A stretch of 64,000 nucleotides of DNA from Paraburkholderia piptadeniae (GCF_900007165.1 NZ_CYGY02000068.1:62001-126000); one strand, 5' to 3'; positions 25,042-33,753 are shown, counted from the stretch's first letter. Translations and numbers: made by a program. Notes: generated from the sequence alone by a model not told the origin.

Positions 25042-26355
25042 ATGAACACAGCACCCAACCCGGCACCCGCCGCCGCGAGCACCCCGAGAATCAGGAAACC
25101 CTGGTATCAGCATCTCTATGTGCAGGTACTCATCGCCGTTTGCATCGGCATTGCACTGGGGCACTTCTATCCTGCGGCCGCCACGGCGATGAAGCCTCTT
25201 GGCGACAATTTCCTGAAGCTGATCAAACTGATGGTGGCACCGCTCGTCTTTTGCACGGTCGTGCATGGCATTGCCAGCATGCGGGACATCAAGGCCGTCG
25301 GCCGGGTCGGCGTGAAGTCATTGATCTACTTTGAAGCGATGACAACACTGGCGCTGGTCATCGGACTGATCTTCGTCAACCTGCTCAAACCGGGTTCAGG
25401 AATGCACATCGATCCGCACTCGATCGATGCGTCGGCGATTGCGACATACACAAAGGCTGCGCATGACCAGACTGTAGTCGGCTACCTGTCACATATCATT
25501 CCGACAACGGTTTTCGGCGCCTTCGCCGAGGGCGACATTCTGCAGGTGCTCTTCATCTCGATCATTTTTGCGTTCGCGCTGCAGATGCTCGGCGAGCGCG
25601 GCAAGCCGCTCCTTGCGGTGATCGACGTCGGATCGCGCACGTTCTTCAACATGGTGAAGATCGTCATGTACGTCTCGCCCCTTGGTGCTTTCGGCGCGAT
25701 TGCCTTTACGATTGGCCGGTACGGGGTCAGCTCACTCGGCTCTTACGCACAGCTTCTCGTCACGTACTACGTAACCGGCATCGTATTCGTCGTCGTCATC
25801 CTCGGCGCCGTATGCCGTCTCGCGGGATTCAGCCTCTTTTCCTTCCTGCGCTATATTCGTGATGAGCTGCTGCTTGTGCTGGGTACCTCATCTTCCGAGT
25901 CAGCACTGCCCCGTCTGATGGACAAACTTGAGAAGCTGGGCTGTGACAGGTCAGTGGTCGGTCTTGTCGTCCCGGCAGGCTACTCTTTCAATCTGGACGG
26001 CAGCTGCATCAACATGACCGTGCTCGCAATCTTCATCGCGCAGGCGACGGATACACCACTATCCATCTGGCAACAACTGACGCTTCTGCTCGTTCTCCTG
26101 CTCACCTCCAAGGGGGCGGCGAGTGTGAGCGGCGGGGCGTTCATCGTACTCGCGGCAACGTTGGGATCAGTGCCCGGTTTTCCCGTCGCGGGACTCGTGC
26201 TTGTTCTTGGTGTCTACCGCTTCATTTCGGAAGGCGGGGCAATCATTAACGTCATTGGAAACGGCATCGCCACCATCGTGGTATCGCGATGGGAACGCGT
26301 CCTGGACGACCGGACCTTCAGGCGTCAACTCGCCCAGGGGCCTGATCTCGATTGA
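25042..26355 (+). CDS. dctA: C4-dicarboxylate:cation symporter DctA
   Basis: The 437-residue dicarboxylate/amino acid:cation symporter has the family's two diagnostic regions: the serine-rich hairpin 'GTSSSESALPRLM' and 'GYSFNLDGSCINMTVLAIFIAQ' in transmembrane segment 7. DctA imports succinate, fumarate, malate and some related acids with protons or sodium. The ATG follows GGAG. It lies 92 bp downstream of the MFS gene on the same strand and ends the glycerate/hydroxy-acid locus. Tartrate or other C4 hydroxy-diacids are possible substrates here. Confidence 0.93.
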   Translation: MNTAPNPAPAAASTPRIRKPWYQHLYVQVLIAVCIGIALGHFYPAAATAMKPLGDNFLKLIKLMVAPLVFCTVVHGIASMRDIKAVGRVGVKSLIYFEAMTTLALVIGLIFVNLLKPGSGMHIDPHSIDASAIATYTKAAHDQTVVGYLSHIIPTTVFGAFAEGDILQVLFISIIFAFALQMLGERGKPLLAVIDVGSRTFFNMVKIVMYVSPLGAFGAIAFTIGRYGVSSLGSYAQLLVTYYVTGIVFVVVILGAVCRLAGFSLFSFLRYIRDELLLVLGTSSSESALPRLMDKLEKLGCDRSVVGLVVPAGYSFNLDGSCINMTVLAIFIAQATDTPLSIWQQLTLLLVLLLTSKGAASVSGGAFIVLAATLGSVPGFPVAGLVLVLGVYRFISEGGAIINVIGNGIATIVVSRWERVLDDRTFRRQLAQGPDLD

Positions 26356-26370
26356 TTGCCACCCTGCTGA

Positions 26371-26404
26371 CCTGACGGTGAGGCGTTGCCTCGTCACCGT
26401 CAGG
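26371..26404 (+). terminator. Hairpin behind dctA
   Basis: CCTGACGGTGA and TCACCGTCAGG can pair with an additional GGC/GCC inner stem and a three-base bulge. It starts 16 bp behind the dctA stop. No T-run follows, so it may be a processing or stability hairpin rather than an intrinsic terminator. Confidence 0.4.
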
Positions 26405-26476
26405 GCGGGGTGGCTGCGCCGTCGAGGCACTCGGGTACGATTGACAGGCTAAGACCTGTCGGTCGACAACTCAACG

Positions 26477-26837
26477 TCAGAACTTGCTGTAGAGACCCGA
26501 GTTTCGTCATGAACTGATTTCTTCCGGCTGACGATAGGCAACTGGCCGAATCTCCAAGCGAGGTCGTCGCGGGAACAACATTCCCGTACGGATCGATGGT
26601 TGATCCCGACGCATGCTGATAGCCGGTATATACGTACACTCCCGTGCGTTTGCTCAGCTCATACCACCCTGCCACCGCGCCACTCACGTAATGCGGCCGT
26701 GATGCCTGGTCGGCGACTGGCTGACCGACCGTATACGTGAGGCTCGCCCCTAACTCCAGCGACGGGCGGACCCTATATGGGAATAAACCATCAAAGTGCA
26801 AACGACGATTTTCGATATGCTGACCGTGCACGCGCAT
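26477..26837 (-). pseudogene. C-terminal remnant of a Gram-negative porin, with a one-base frameshift
   Basis: The translation contains the final beta-strands of a Burkholderia-type porin: 'LELGASLTYTVG', 'HYVSGAVAGWYELSKRTGVYVYTGYQHASG' style strands and 'SAGRNQFMTKLG'. The N-terminal two-thirds are missing. At 26496-26498 a CCC run (GGG on the coding strand) carries one extra base; removing it restores the porin end 'GLYSKF' and a stop at 26477. The gene is both truncated and frameshifted. Confidence 0.75.
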
Positions 26838-27195
26838 GTGTGCCGGGCTATCGCATCAATCGCTGGAAGAGGTGTCGTGCCACACCGCCGGGTAAGTGTT
26901 GCGCCACAATGCGCCAGGATACCCGGGGCGTCGATATTGCGTTACGTTGCACCGGGGAACACCATGTACGAGGCTGCGGAAGAACATCGCCTCTTCGCCT
27001 CTTCTGCTACCGGCTGCGGAGCATTTGACGATTACCAGCGGACCGGCGTTGTTCGGTGCGAGCCGCGCGGCCCGTCGAACCGGTCAGGCGCATTACCTGC
27101 GGCAACCCGACCATGTACAGATCGAACATAAGCTCAGGCAACGAACGGGTACATCATCACGTTACCGCGAGCCATTGAGCTTAGGTAAGCATGCT
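26838..27195. other. Intergenic stretch without a credible gene
   Basis: The roughly 360 bp between the porin remnant and the LysR gene hold no recognisable coding sequence. It may contain decayed DNA from the lost 5' part of the porin gene. Confidence 0.5.
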
Positions 27196-28128
27196 TCATT
27201 CTTCTGATGGCGTCGCGGAGCCTGCGTCGCCATCAGACTGCGACAGGAAATCAAAGAGCCTGACGGCTTCAGGAGCAAGCGAGCTACCATCGTGGGCGCC
27301 GATCCAGAGGGTGCGGTTTGCCCACTCATCCGACAATGCAACTGCTCGCAAGCCGGCGTTCAATACCTCCTTCCTCAGTGCACGGCTTGGCAGCACACCG
27401 ATTCCGAGCCCCGTCTCGATCATCCGACAAATCCCGTCGAAGCTGGATACCTGGATCCGCAGTCTCAGCAGACGCTCAGCCCCAAGTGCTGCGTCCCGCA
27501 TCCGCGCAAGCAGTGAACTGCCAGCGTTGAGTCCGACGTAGTCCTCATCGAGTGTGTCCGCAAACGCTATGACGTCCCGCTGTGCAAACGGATGCTCCTT
27601 TGGCACCACCAGTACCAGCTTGTCGCGCCTGTACAGGCGTCGTTCGACTCCGGGCGCGGGTACGTTGTCGGCAAAAATGCCAAGCTCAGCCTTCCCCGTC
27701 ACGACCGCATCGACAATGTCGCCGCTGAGACGCTCTTCAAGACTCACTTTCACCCCGCGATTGGCATCAAGGAACCGCGCCAGATCGGCAGGCAGAAACT
27801 GCACGATCGCGGAGGTATTCGCCCAGACGCGCACATGGCCACGGACTCCTATCGCATAATCGCTCATCTCGTTGGCCATGCTGTTTACGTGGGTCAGTAC
27901 GCGCAGCGCATGCTCGTGCAGGCCGCGACCGGCCGCGGTCAGTTCAACGCCTCGTGCACGACGGATGAGCAACGTGCAATCGGTGACGCTCTCGAGGTCG
28001 GCTATCCGCTTGCTGACCGCCGACAGAGTGAGGCGGCCGTGTTCAGCCGCTTTGGTGAGACTACCGTGTTCGGCAACGAGCAGAAACACCCGCAGCGACT
28101 GCAGGTCGAAATGACTGGGATTGACCAT
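27196..28128 (-). CDS. LysR family transcriptional regulator
   Basis: The 310-residue protein has the LysR winged helix-turn-helix at about residues 22-41 ('LTKAAEHGRLTLSAVSKRI') and an effector domain with 'LVLVVPKEHPFAQRD' and 'MIETGLGIGVLPSRA'. It lies downstream of the HMG-CoA lyase/CoA-transferase operon on the same strand, separated from it by a terminator, so it has its own promoter in 28129-28231. The LysR remnant at 30640-30966 is a close relative in the effector domain. Regulation of the HMG-CoA lyase operon is plausible. Confidence 0.92.
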   Translation of the reverse strand: MVNPSHFDLQSLRVFLLVAEHGSLTKAAEHGRLTLSAVSKRIADLESVTDCTLLIRRARGVELTAAGRGLHEHALRVLTHVNSMANEMSDYAIGVRGHVRVWANTSAIVQFLPADLARFLDANRGVKVSLEERLSGDIVDAVVTGKAELGIFADNVPAPGVERRLYRRDKLVLVVPKEHPFAQRDVIAFADTLDEDYVGLNAGSSLLARMRDAALGAERLLRLRIQVSSFDGICRMIETGLGIGVLPSRALRKEVLNAGLRAVALSDEWANRTLWIGAHDGSSLAPEAVRLFDFLSQSDGDAGSATPSEE

Positions 28129-28233
28129 GTGGACAACGTGTACAGGTGGGGACGAAACACCGCTAGCTTACACCCTGGGACAGCTCACGCGAGTCACGAC
28201 GGGACACCGTCAGGGGCCAGGGGGCTGAAGCAA

Positions 28234-28258
28234 AAGGGCCGCGCTTGGCGCGGCCCTT
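28234..28258 (-). terminator. Terminator behind the HMG-CoA lyase gene
   Basis: AAGGGCCGCGC-TTG-GCGCGGCCCTT is a perfect 11-bp stem. On the minus strand it ends in a short T run (TTTT), 22 bp behind the lyase stop codon. Confidence 0.65.
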
Positions 28259-28280
28259 GCGGCTGGTCGTTGAGCTCCGG

Positions 28281-29246
28281 TTAATGGCACACGGCACGCT
28301 GCTCCGGCCTTCCGTCCTCGCCGATGCTGGGCATGGCATGCAGGTCAAGCCTGCGTCCTGCCTTGAGCAGCTGGCTGGGCACGTCATGTCCGATGAGGCC
28401 TGGCAGTCGCGCCGATGCGTCAAGGATGCCCGCCAGGTTCACACCCGTGTCGTACCTGTCCAGCTCCAGCATGTGCACCAGTTCCTCCGTGCAGGCGTTG
28501 CCCGTCGCACCGGGTGCATACGGACAGCCGCCGAGGCCGCCGAGCGAAGCGTCAAAGCGGTCGATACCGACGTCCAGCGCGGCGAGCGTATTCGCAAGTG
28601 CCATCCCGCGGGTATTGTGGAAGTGCAGTGTGAGTTCGAGCTCGGGGAACGTTGCTCGTGCCTTGCGGCAAAGCGTCCGGACCTGGGATGGGAAGGCCAT
28701 CCCGGTTGTATCGCATAGCGTGATGCCCCGCACACCCAGTTCGGCAAAACAGTGCATCCAGCGGATGACCTCCTCGACGGGGACGTCGCCTTCCATCGGG
28801 CAGCCCATAGCCGTCGAGAGTGATACATTGATTGCGACATCCGTCTTCTGCACCACCGAGACGACGTCCCTCAGTTGCGCAAAGGACTGATCGCGGGACA
28901 TGCGCAGGTTGGTGAGGTTGTGACTCTCACTCACCGACATCACAAGATTCACCTCGTCGACCCCGCATGACAGCGCCCGCTCGGCGCCACGCACATTCGG
29001 GACGAGAACGGTGTATTCGACGCCCGGTTGCCGCCTGATCTGGTGCATCACCGCCTCGGCATCACGCAACGCGGGAATCGCCTTCGGGGAAGTGAACGAA
29101 GTCACTTCGATTTTCGCGTACCCACACAGGCTCAACTGGTCGACCAGCGCGATTTTCTGATCGGTATCGACAAACTGTGCCTCATTCTGGAAGCCGTCAC
29201 GGGTGGCGACCTCCTGAATGTACAGGCGCTTCTTCGACGCGGACAT
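28281..29246 (-). CDS. Hydroxymethylglutaryl-CoA lyase family protein
   Basis: The 321-residue TIM-barrel lyase has 'EVATRDGFQNE' with the metal Asp and catalytic Arg near the N-terminus, the HxH metal motif in 'LHFHNTRG', and the HMG-CoA lyase signature 'GGLGGCPYAPGATGN' with the active-site Cys loop. HMG-CoA lyase splits HMG-CoA into acetyl-CoA and acetoacetate; close relatives split citramalyl-CoA. It follows the CoA-transferase by 12 bp, so the transferase probably makes its CoA-thioester substrate. No leucine-degradation genes (liu) are nearby, which favours degradation of an external 3-hydroxy-3-methyl diacid. Confidence 0.9.
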   Translation of the reverse strand: MSASKKRLYIQEVATRDGFQNEAQFVDTDQKIALVDQLSLCGYAKIEVTSFTSPKAIPALRDAEAVMHQIRRQPGVEYTVLVPNVRGAERALSCGVDEVNLVMSVSESHNLTNLRMSRDQSFAQLRDVVSVVQKTDVAINVSLSTAMGCPMEGDVPVEEVIRWMHCFAELGVRGITLCDTTGMAFPSQVRTLCRKARATFPELELTLHFHNTRGMALANTLAALDVGIDRFDASLGGLGGCPYAPGATGNACTEELVHMLELDRYDTGVNLAGILDASARLPGLIGHDVPSQLLKAGRRLDLHAMPSIGEDGRPEQRAVCH

Positions 29247-29258
29247 GATACGTCTCCG

Positions 29259-30449
29259 TTAGATAATGCTTCGTGCACGCCAATCGGTGCGGGTCGCCTC
29301 ATCGAGGCCGAGTTTCTCAAGGATCGCATCGGTATGCTGACCGAGCGTCGGGGCCGGGGTTCGTACGGTCCCGGGCGTATCGGTCAGCTTCGGCACGATA
29401 CCCGGCAACTGGACCGGCGTGCCGTCGTCAAGCGCAGAATCGAGGATCATCTCCCGCGCCTTGTAATGAGGATCCTGTGCAATGTCAGCGATGTCGTAGA
29501 TCTTGCCGGCCGGGATGCGGGCTTCATTCAGCGCGGCGAGCACATCGTCAAGATCGCGTTGCTGCGTCCACTCCCCGATCGCCGCGTCAATCTTCTCGAC
29601 GTGTCTGACGCGACCGTCGTTCTGTGCGAGAGCCGGATCGTTGCCAAGATCCGGGCGCCCGATCAGTTCCATCAGTCGACGATAGATGCTGTCGCCATTG
29701 CCGGCGACGAGCGCGTACTTGCCATCGCGGCACCGGTAGGCGTTTGTCGGCGCGATACCGGGCAAGGAACTGCCCGCTGGCTGACGGACGGTGCCGAATA
29801 CCGCGTACTCCGGCAACATGCTTTCCATCATGTTGAACACGGACTCGTACAGTGCAACGTCGACCACCTGACCGACGCCACCGTTCTGCTCCCGATGCCG
29901 CAAAGCCAGCAGCACGCCGATGACGCCGTGCAATGCCGAAAGCGAATCACCGATTGAAATGCCGACACGCACGGGAGTACGACCCGGCTCGCCGCTCAGG
30001 TGACGCAAGCCGCCCATCGCTTCAGCGACCACGCCGAAGCCCGGACGGTCACGATACGGACCGCTTTGCCCATACCCGGAGACCCGCAGCATGATCAGAC
30101 CGGGATTGATCTCCCGCAGGACTTCCCAGCCAAGTCCCCAACCTTCCAGCGTTCCTGGACGGAAATTTTCAATGATGACGTCGCTCTGCGCCGCCAGTCG
30201 CCGCACGATTTCCTGGCCTTCGGGCGCGCGCAGATCAAGCGTGAGCGACTGCTTGTTACGCGACTGCGCAGCCCACCACACAGACGTGTCGTCGTGTAGC
30301 AGACGCCATTTCCGGAGCGGGTCGCCTTTTTCGGGCGGCTCGATCTTGACCACTTCCGCGCCGAACTCCGCCAGCATCTTCCCTGCAAAGGGCCCAGCGA
30401 TCAGCTGGCCCAACTCCAGCACGCGTACGCCAGACAGCGGACTCGTCAT
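29259..30449 (-). CDS. CaiB/BaiF CoA-transferase (class III), HMG/C5-diacid type
   Basis: The start is the ATG at 30449, preceded by a strong TGGAGG; an ATG six codons upstream lacks one. The 396-residue protein has 'GVRVLELGQLIAGPFAGKML' at the N-terminus and the catalytic Asp at residue 168 ('GISIGDSLSALHG'). Class III transferases move CoA from succinyl-CoA or another donor to a carboxylic acid. Coupled with HMG-CoA lyase, a substrate such as 3-hydroxy-3-methylglutarate or citramalate is likely. The 24-bp element at 30509-30532 is 59 bp upstream. Confidence 0.9.
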   Translation of the reverse strand: MTSPLSGVRVLELGQLIAGPFAGKMLAEFGAEVVKIEPPEKGDPLRKWRLLHDDTSVWWAAQSRNKQSLTLDLRAPEGQEIVRRLAAQSDVIIENFRPGTLEGWGLGWEVLREINPGLIMLRVSGYGQSGPYRDRPGFGVVAEAMGGLRHLSGEPGRTPVRVGISIGDSLSALHGVIGVLLALRHREQNGGVGQVVDVALYESVFNMMESMLPEYAVFGTVRQPAGSSLPGIAPTNAYRCRDGKYALVAGNGDSIYRRLMELIGRPDLGNDPALAQNDGRVRHVEKIDAAIGEWTQQRDLDDVLAALNEARIPAGKIYDIADIAQDPHYKAREMILDSALDDGTPVQLPGIVPKLTDTPGTVRTPAPTLGQHTDAILEKLGLDEATRTDWRARSII

Positions 30450-30508
30450 TTTTGCCTCCAGGTTCATCGTCTGATATGGCGATCATCCTGAAGCATTTCT
30501 GCCGCGCT

Positions 30509-30532
30509 GATAATCGACGATTCCTCAAGCAC
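30509..30532 (-). promoter_or_regulatory. GTGCTTGA-N8-CGATTATC element, copy B
   Basis: On the minus strand it reads GTGCTTGA-GGAATCGT-CGATTATC, 59 bp upstream of the CoA-transferase start. Position and orientation match copy A (22459-22482). Confidence 0.55.
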
Positions 30533-30639
30533 CCTTTCTTAGGCGGAAACGCTGGCGCACCCTCGCGGGCGGCGCTCGCCCCGTACGGGACCTCTCCGGG
30601 GCAATACCGGGATCTGCGATCGCGTTCCGCGAGGCAAAC

Positions 30640-30966
30640 GTTACGGATGGGAACGGCAACAAGCTGACGACCGTCCAGACTCCTGCATATCGCAGCGCGA
30701 GGTAAGACGCTCGCGCCATGACCTGCCTCGATGAGACTCAGGATGGCTTCAAAACTCGATGCCTGGATGCCGATGCGCAGAATCGTTCCTTCCGCAGTCG
30801 CGAGATCCGTCAGTAACCGTAAGATCGCACTGCCGTCGTTTGTCCCGACCAGTTCCTCGTCGACGATGTCGGTGAATACCACAGCGTCTCGCGATGCGAG
30901 ATCGTGCCCTCGAGGGACGACCAGCACGAGTTCGTCGTTCCGGTAAGCGGCTTTTCGCAGCCCCCT
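30640..30966 (-). pseudogene. LysR effector-domain remnant
   Basis: The frame encodes a middle part of a LysR effector domain: 'NDELVLVVPRGHDLASRD', 'DEELVGTNDGSAILRLLTDL' and 'SLIEAGHGASVLPRAA', parallel to the intact LysR at 27196. The helix-turn-helix half is absent and the C-terminal end loses similarity after 'VAVPIRN'. Upstream it runs into an unrelated secreted-protein start, so it is a chimera left by deletion. Confidence 0.7.
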
Positions 30967-30976
30967 GACCGACGAT

Positions 30977-31086
30977 CCCCTGACCGCCCGACACGCGTCC
31001 ACTTTCTGTTTGCACTGTCTCAAACTGGGCGTGCGCGGAACTGACACAAGCCAGGAGAACAGCAGCAATTTTCCAGTATTCGCCAT
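30977..31086 (-). pseudogene. 5' remnant of a secreted protein, possibly a type B carboxylesterase
   Basis: ATG at 31086 has GGTGAG upstream. After five codons a shift of one base, in the A run at 31069-31072 on the coding strand, gives 'KIAAVLLACVSSAHA', a clean signal peptide, followed by 'QFETVQTESGRVSGG'. That mature start resembles carboxylesterase/para-nitrobenzyl esterase proteins. The signal-peptide frame then loses similarity where the LysR remnant begins. Both the esterase identity and the one-base loss are interpretation. Confidence 0.4.
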
Positions 31087-31255
31087 TGGGTCTCACCGAT
31101 CATGGAATGAATGGACTGCGGGCCGCGATCACCATGCGCCTGTCGCAAGCGAAGATCTGCTGGACGCTTCACGGCGAGTCCGGATCACCTCAGTGCCCGA
31201 TGAGACGCAGGCCTTCGGGCACTGAAGCGTGTATCCCGGCCTCGCTCAAACAGCT

Positions 31256-32713
31256 CTATACAGGATTGATTTCGTTCTGGCTGCGACGGGTGGTTCTTGG
31301 ACCGAACAGGCGTACAACGATCGCGACAAGAGTCAGTGCAACGGAGATGATGCCGAACATCGCGCCTGCGCCATGATCGTTGAGTATGGGCAGCAGAACG
31401 AACGGCAGTGAACCGCTCACGATGCGTGACAGCGCATAGGTGCTGCCGATCGCGGTCGACCGTACCCGTGCTGGGAAAATCTCTGCCTGATACACGTGAT
31501 ATGCGTTGCTGAAGACGTTTGACGCGCATGTCGTCAATACACCAAAGCAGACAATCAGCACGGTATTGTCCGAGTACGCAAAGCCGAGACCAAAAACGGC
31601 GATTGACAGGATTGCGCTGATGACGAGCGTCCGACGTTCGATCCAGTTGAGCAATGGAATCGACAGCAGTGAGCCAATCGGGTACCCGAGGAACGACAGT
31701 GCCATAAACAGCGTGCTATCCGTTACATCAAAGCCTCGACTCTTCACGACTATACTTGCCAGCGTTCCGAAGCCGTAATAGCCGAATGCCTGGAACAGGT
31801 GAAATACGACCAGCATGAAGTAGCGTTTTGCGTACGGAGCGCGGCGCAACAGTGCGATCCGCTCACTTAAACCGGGCGGGTGTTGATGGCTCTTCGCCTC
31901 TTCCCTGATTGCGGGCACGGATACGCCCGCACTTAGCGCGAATCTCTGCAACGCGGCATGCGCTTCCTCTGTTCGACCGCGGGCCAGGAGCCAGCGCGGG
32001 CTTTCCGGAAGACGGCGCTGGACGAACAGAACGAACACGCCGCCAAGGCAACCGATAGCGAGAATAACGCGCCAACCCGCGATGGTGCCGAAGTGCAGCG
32101 GGTTCAACCATACGGCGAGAAACCCGACGAGTGGGACGGCCACATACGAGGTGGTGTACGCCCACGCAGCAAGCCGTCCACGGCGTTCTTTCGGAAGGAT
32201 CTCCGACAGGAAGGTGTCCGCAACAGGGTAAAGCGCACCGACGCCAACGCCTGTGAGGAAGCGGCAGATGACCAGCATGCCAGCGTTCACCGAGAACGCC
32301 GCGAGAAGCGAGAACGCGCTGTACCAGATGAGGTAGCTCGTGAAGGCCTTACGTCGACCGATGCGGTCCGCGAGACTGCCGAGGAAAAACGAACCGAAAA
32401 ACATGCCGATGAATGCGGACGCGAGCAGGAGCTTGAAGTCGGCACTGTGCCGGCTCAAACCATATTCATTCTGCAGCGCAGTGCCAATTGAGCTGACCAG
32501 AAAGATCTCGTACATGTCGAAGAACAGCCCGATGCCAATGACCAGGACGACGAATCGATGCAGCGCACCGACGGGCATGTCGTCCATGAAGTCACTGAGC
32601 GTTGTTGCACGAGCCTGGACGGCCGGGGCCTCTCCTGCAGGCGAAAGGTGCGATGCCTGACTCATTGCGCGGGCGGGATCCTGCCCGCCCAGGCCGAACG
32701 GGTTACTGTTCAT
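31256..32713 (-). CDS. MFS transporter (sugar/aromatic-acid porter type)
   Basis: The start is the ATG at 32713 (GGAG upstream); the frame continues 87 codons further without similarity. The 485-residue protein has 12 hydrophobic segments, 'GSLADRIGRRKAF' after helix 2, 'RFLTGVGVGALYPVADTFLSE' in helix 4 and 'RRLPESPRWLL' in the central loop. This pattern is shared by metabolite:H+ and aromatic-acid:H+ symporters. The VOC gene precedes it by 92 bp, and the HMG-CoA lyase operon lies beyond the remnants, so it may import the precursor acid. Confidence 0.9.
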   Translation of the reverse strand: MNSNPFGLGGQDPARAMSQASHLSPAGEAPAVQARATTLSDFMDDMPVGALHRFVVLVIGIGLFFDMYEIFLVSSIGTALQNEYGLSRHSADFKLLLASAFIGMFFGSFFLGSLADRIGRRKAFTSYLIWYSAFSLLAAFSVNAGMLVICRFLTGVGVGALYPVADTFLSEILPKERRGRLAAWAYTTSYVAVPLVGFLAVWLNPLHFGTIAGWRVILAIGCLGGVFVLFVQRRLPESPRWLLARGRTEEAHAALQRFALSAGVSVPAIREEAKSHQHPPGLSERIALLRRAPYAKRYFMLVVFHLFQAFGYYGFGTLASIVVKSRGFDVTDSTLFMALSFLGYPIGSLLSIPLLNWIERRTLVISAILSIAVFGLGFAYSDNTVLIVCFGVLTTCASNVFSNAYHVYQAEIFPARVRSTAIGSTYALSRIVSGSLPFVLLPILNDHGAGAMFGIISVALTLVAIVVRLFGPRTTRRSQNEINPV

Positions 32714-32805
32714 GGCGCGTCTCCATTGTTTTGAGCAGATCGCTGCAGCCCGGGTCTTGATGCCACGGTGCGAATAAAAAGCGATTCGTTCGCTGACAGG
32801 CCCCT

Positions 32806-33189
32806 TTACAGGAGCTCGGAAATCTCGATCAGATTCAGGTCGGGGTCGCGCACGTACACGGAACGGATCTTTTGTGTCGCACCCGTGCGCTCGACGGGAC
32901 CTTCGATGATCGGCCAGTCGACGGAGCGTAGGTGCGCGATCACCTCGTCGAGCGACACTGCTGCGATAAAACACAGGTCGAGCGCGCCCGGCACTGGCAC
33001 GTGTGCCTTGGGCTCAAATTCAGAGCCGCGCACGTGGAGGTTGATCTTCTGGTTTCCGAAACGGAACGCCAGCCTGCCAGCGCCGAACGTCTCCAGTCGC
33101 ATTTGCATCACCTCCGTGTAGAAGTGTTTCGTCGCATCAGGGTCGACGCAGGTCAAAACCAGGTGGTCCAAATGATCGATCAGAGGCAT
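32806..33189 (-). CDS. VOC family protein (glyoxalase/extradiol dioxygenase fold)
   Basis: The 127-residue single VOC unit carries likely metal ligands His in 'LDHLVLTC' and Glu in 'DPDLNLIEISEL', in the beta-alpha-beta-beta-beta pattern repeated twice. Small proteins like this include lactoylglutathione lyase-like isomerases and methylmalonyl-CoA epimerase relatives. A VOC gene of this kind sits in the itaconate operon of Pseudomonas aeruginosa beside CoA-transferase and lyase genes, so a detoxifying or epimerase role in organic-acid catabolism is plausible. The function is not determined. Confidence 0.85.
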   Translation of the reverse strand: MPLIDHLDHLVLTCVDPDATKHFYTEVMQMRLETFGAGRLAFRFGNQKINLHVRGSEFEPKAHVPVPGALDLCFIAAVSLDEVIAHLRSVDWPIIEGPVERTGATQKIRSVYVRDPDLNLIEISELL

Positions 33190-33729
33190 AGCTCGCTCCT
33201 TGCAATGTAAAGATGTCGGATAGCCGGGGGCATCATCGAAGGTCTGTCCTAGTTGGACCGGGCTTGCGGCTTCGACGCATCAATCAACCATGCGATCCGT
33301 GTCCGAAAGTGGCAACGTGCTTATGTCGCACGATGAGCCGTAGCAGGCAGATCATCCCGTACGCGGATGCGCTAGCCGCAGCCTGTGCTCATCGACTGGA
33401 TCCGATGCTGTGCCTCTCTCGCGCAACACGTATGGTGAGGAAATTCGGGAATGCAGCGCCAACGGGCTGCTGCCATCGGCAACCTTTTGCGCGAAGCGCA
33501 GGTCTCGCGCGGTCCCAGCGGATTGGCACTGGCAAACCTATCCCGAACCGGCGGCACAGATCAGCCAAGACGCGGCACGGACGGACGTGCCCGAAGCGTC
33601 CTTACGTCAGTGAAAGCACAAGCGATAAGTCCGTCCGCGTCCGGGCACACGGCTGTCGGTCGTCGCTTCATCGCCGCGCCTCCTTCCTCCGAGATGATGG
33701 CGGCTATGTTGCGGGATTTTCAGAAAGGC

Positions 33730-33753
33730 GATAATCGACAAATGTTCAAGCAC
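33730..33753 (-). promoter_or_regulatory. GTGCTTGA-N8-CGATTATC element, copy C
   Basis: On the minus strand it reads GTGCTTGA-ACATTTGT-CGATTATC. It lies 541 bp upstream of the VOC start, unlike copies A and B, which sit about 60 bp from a start codon. Confidence 0.5.

Noticed and set aside
33213..33734. 173-codon plus-strand frame in the gap before hyuB
   Set aside because: Rich in Arg, Ser and Cys without motifs or a ribosome site; probably chance in GC-rich DNA.
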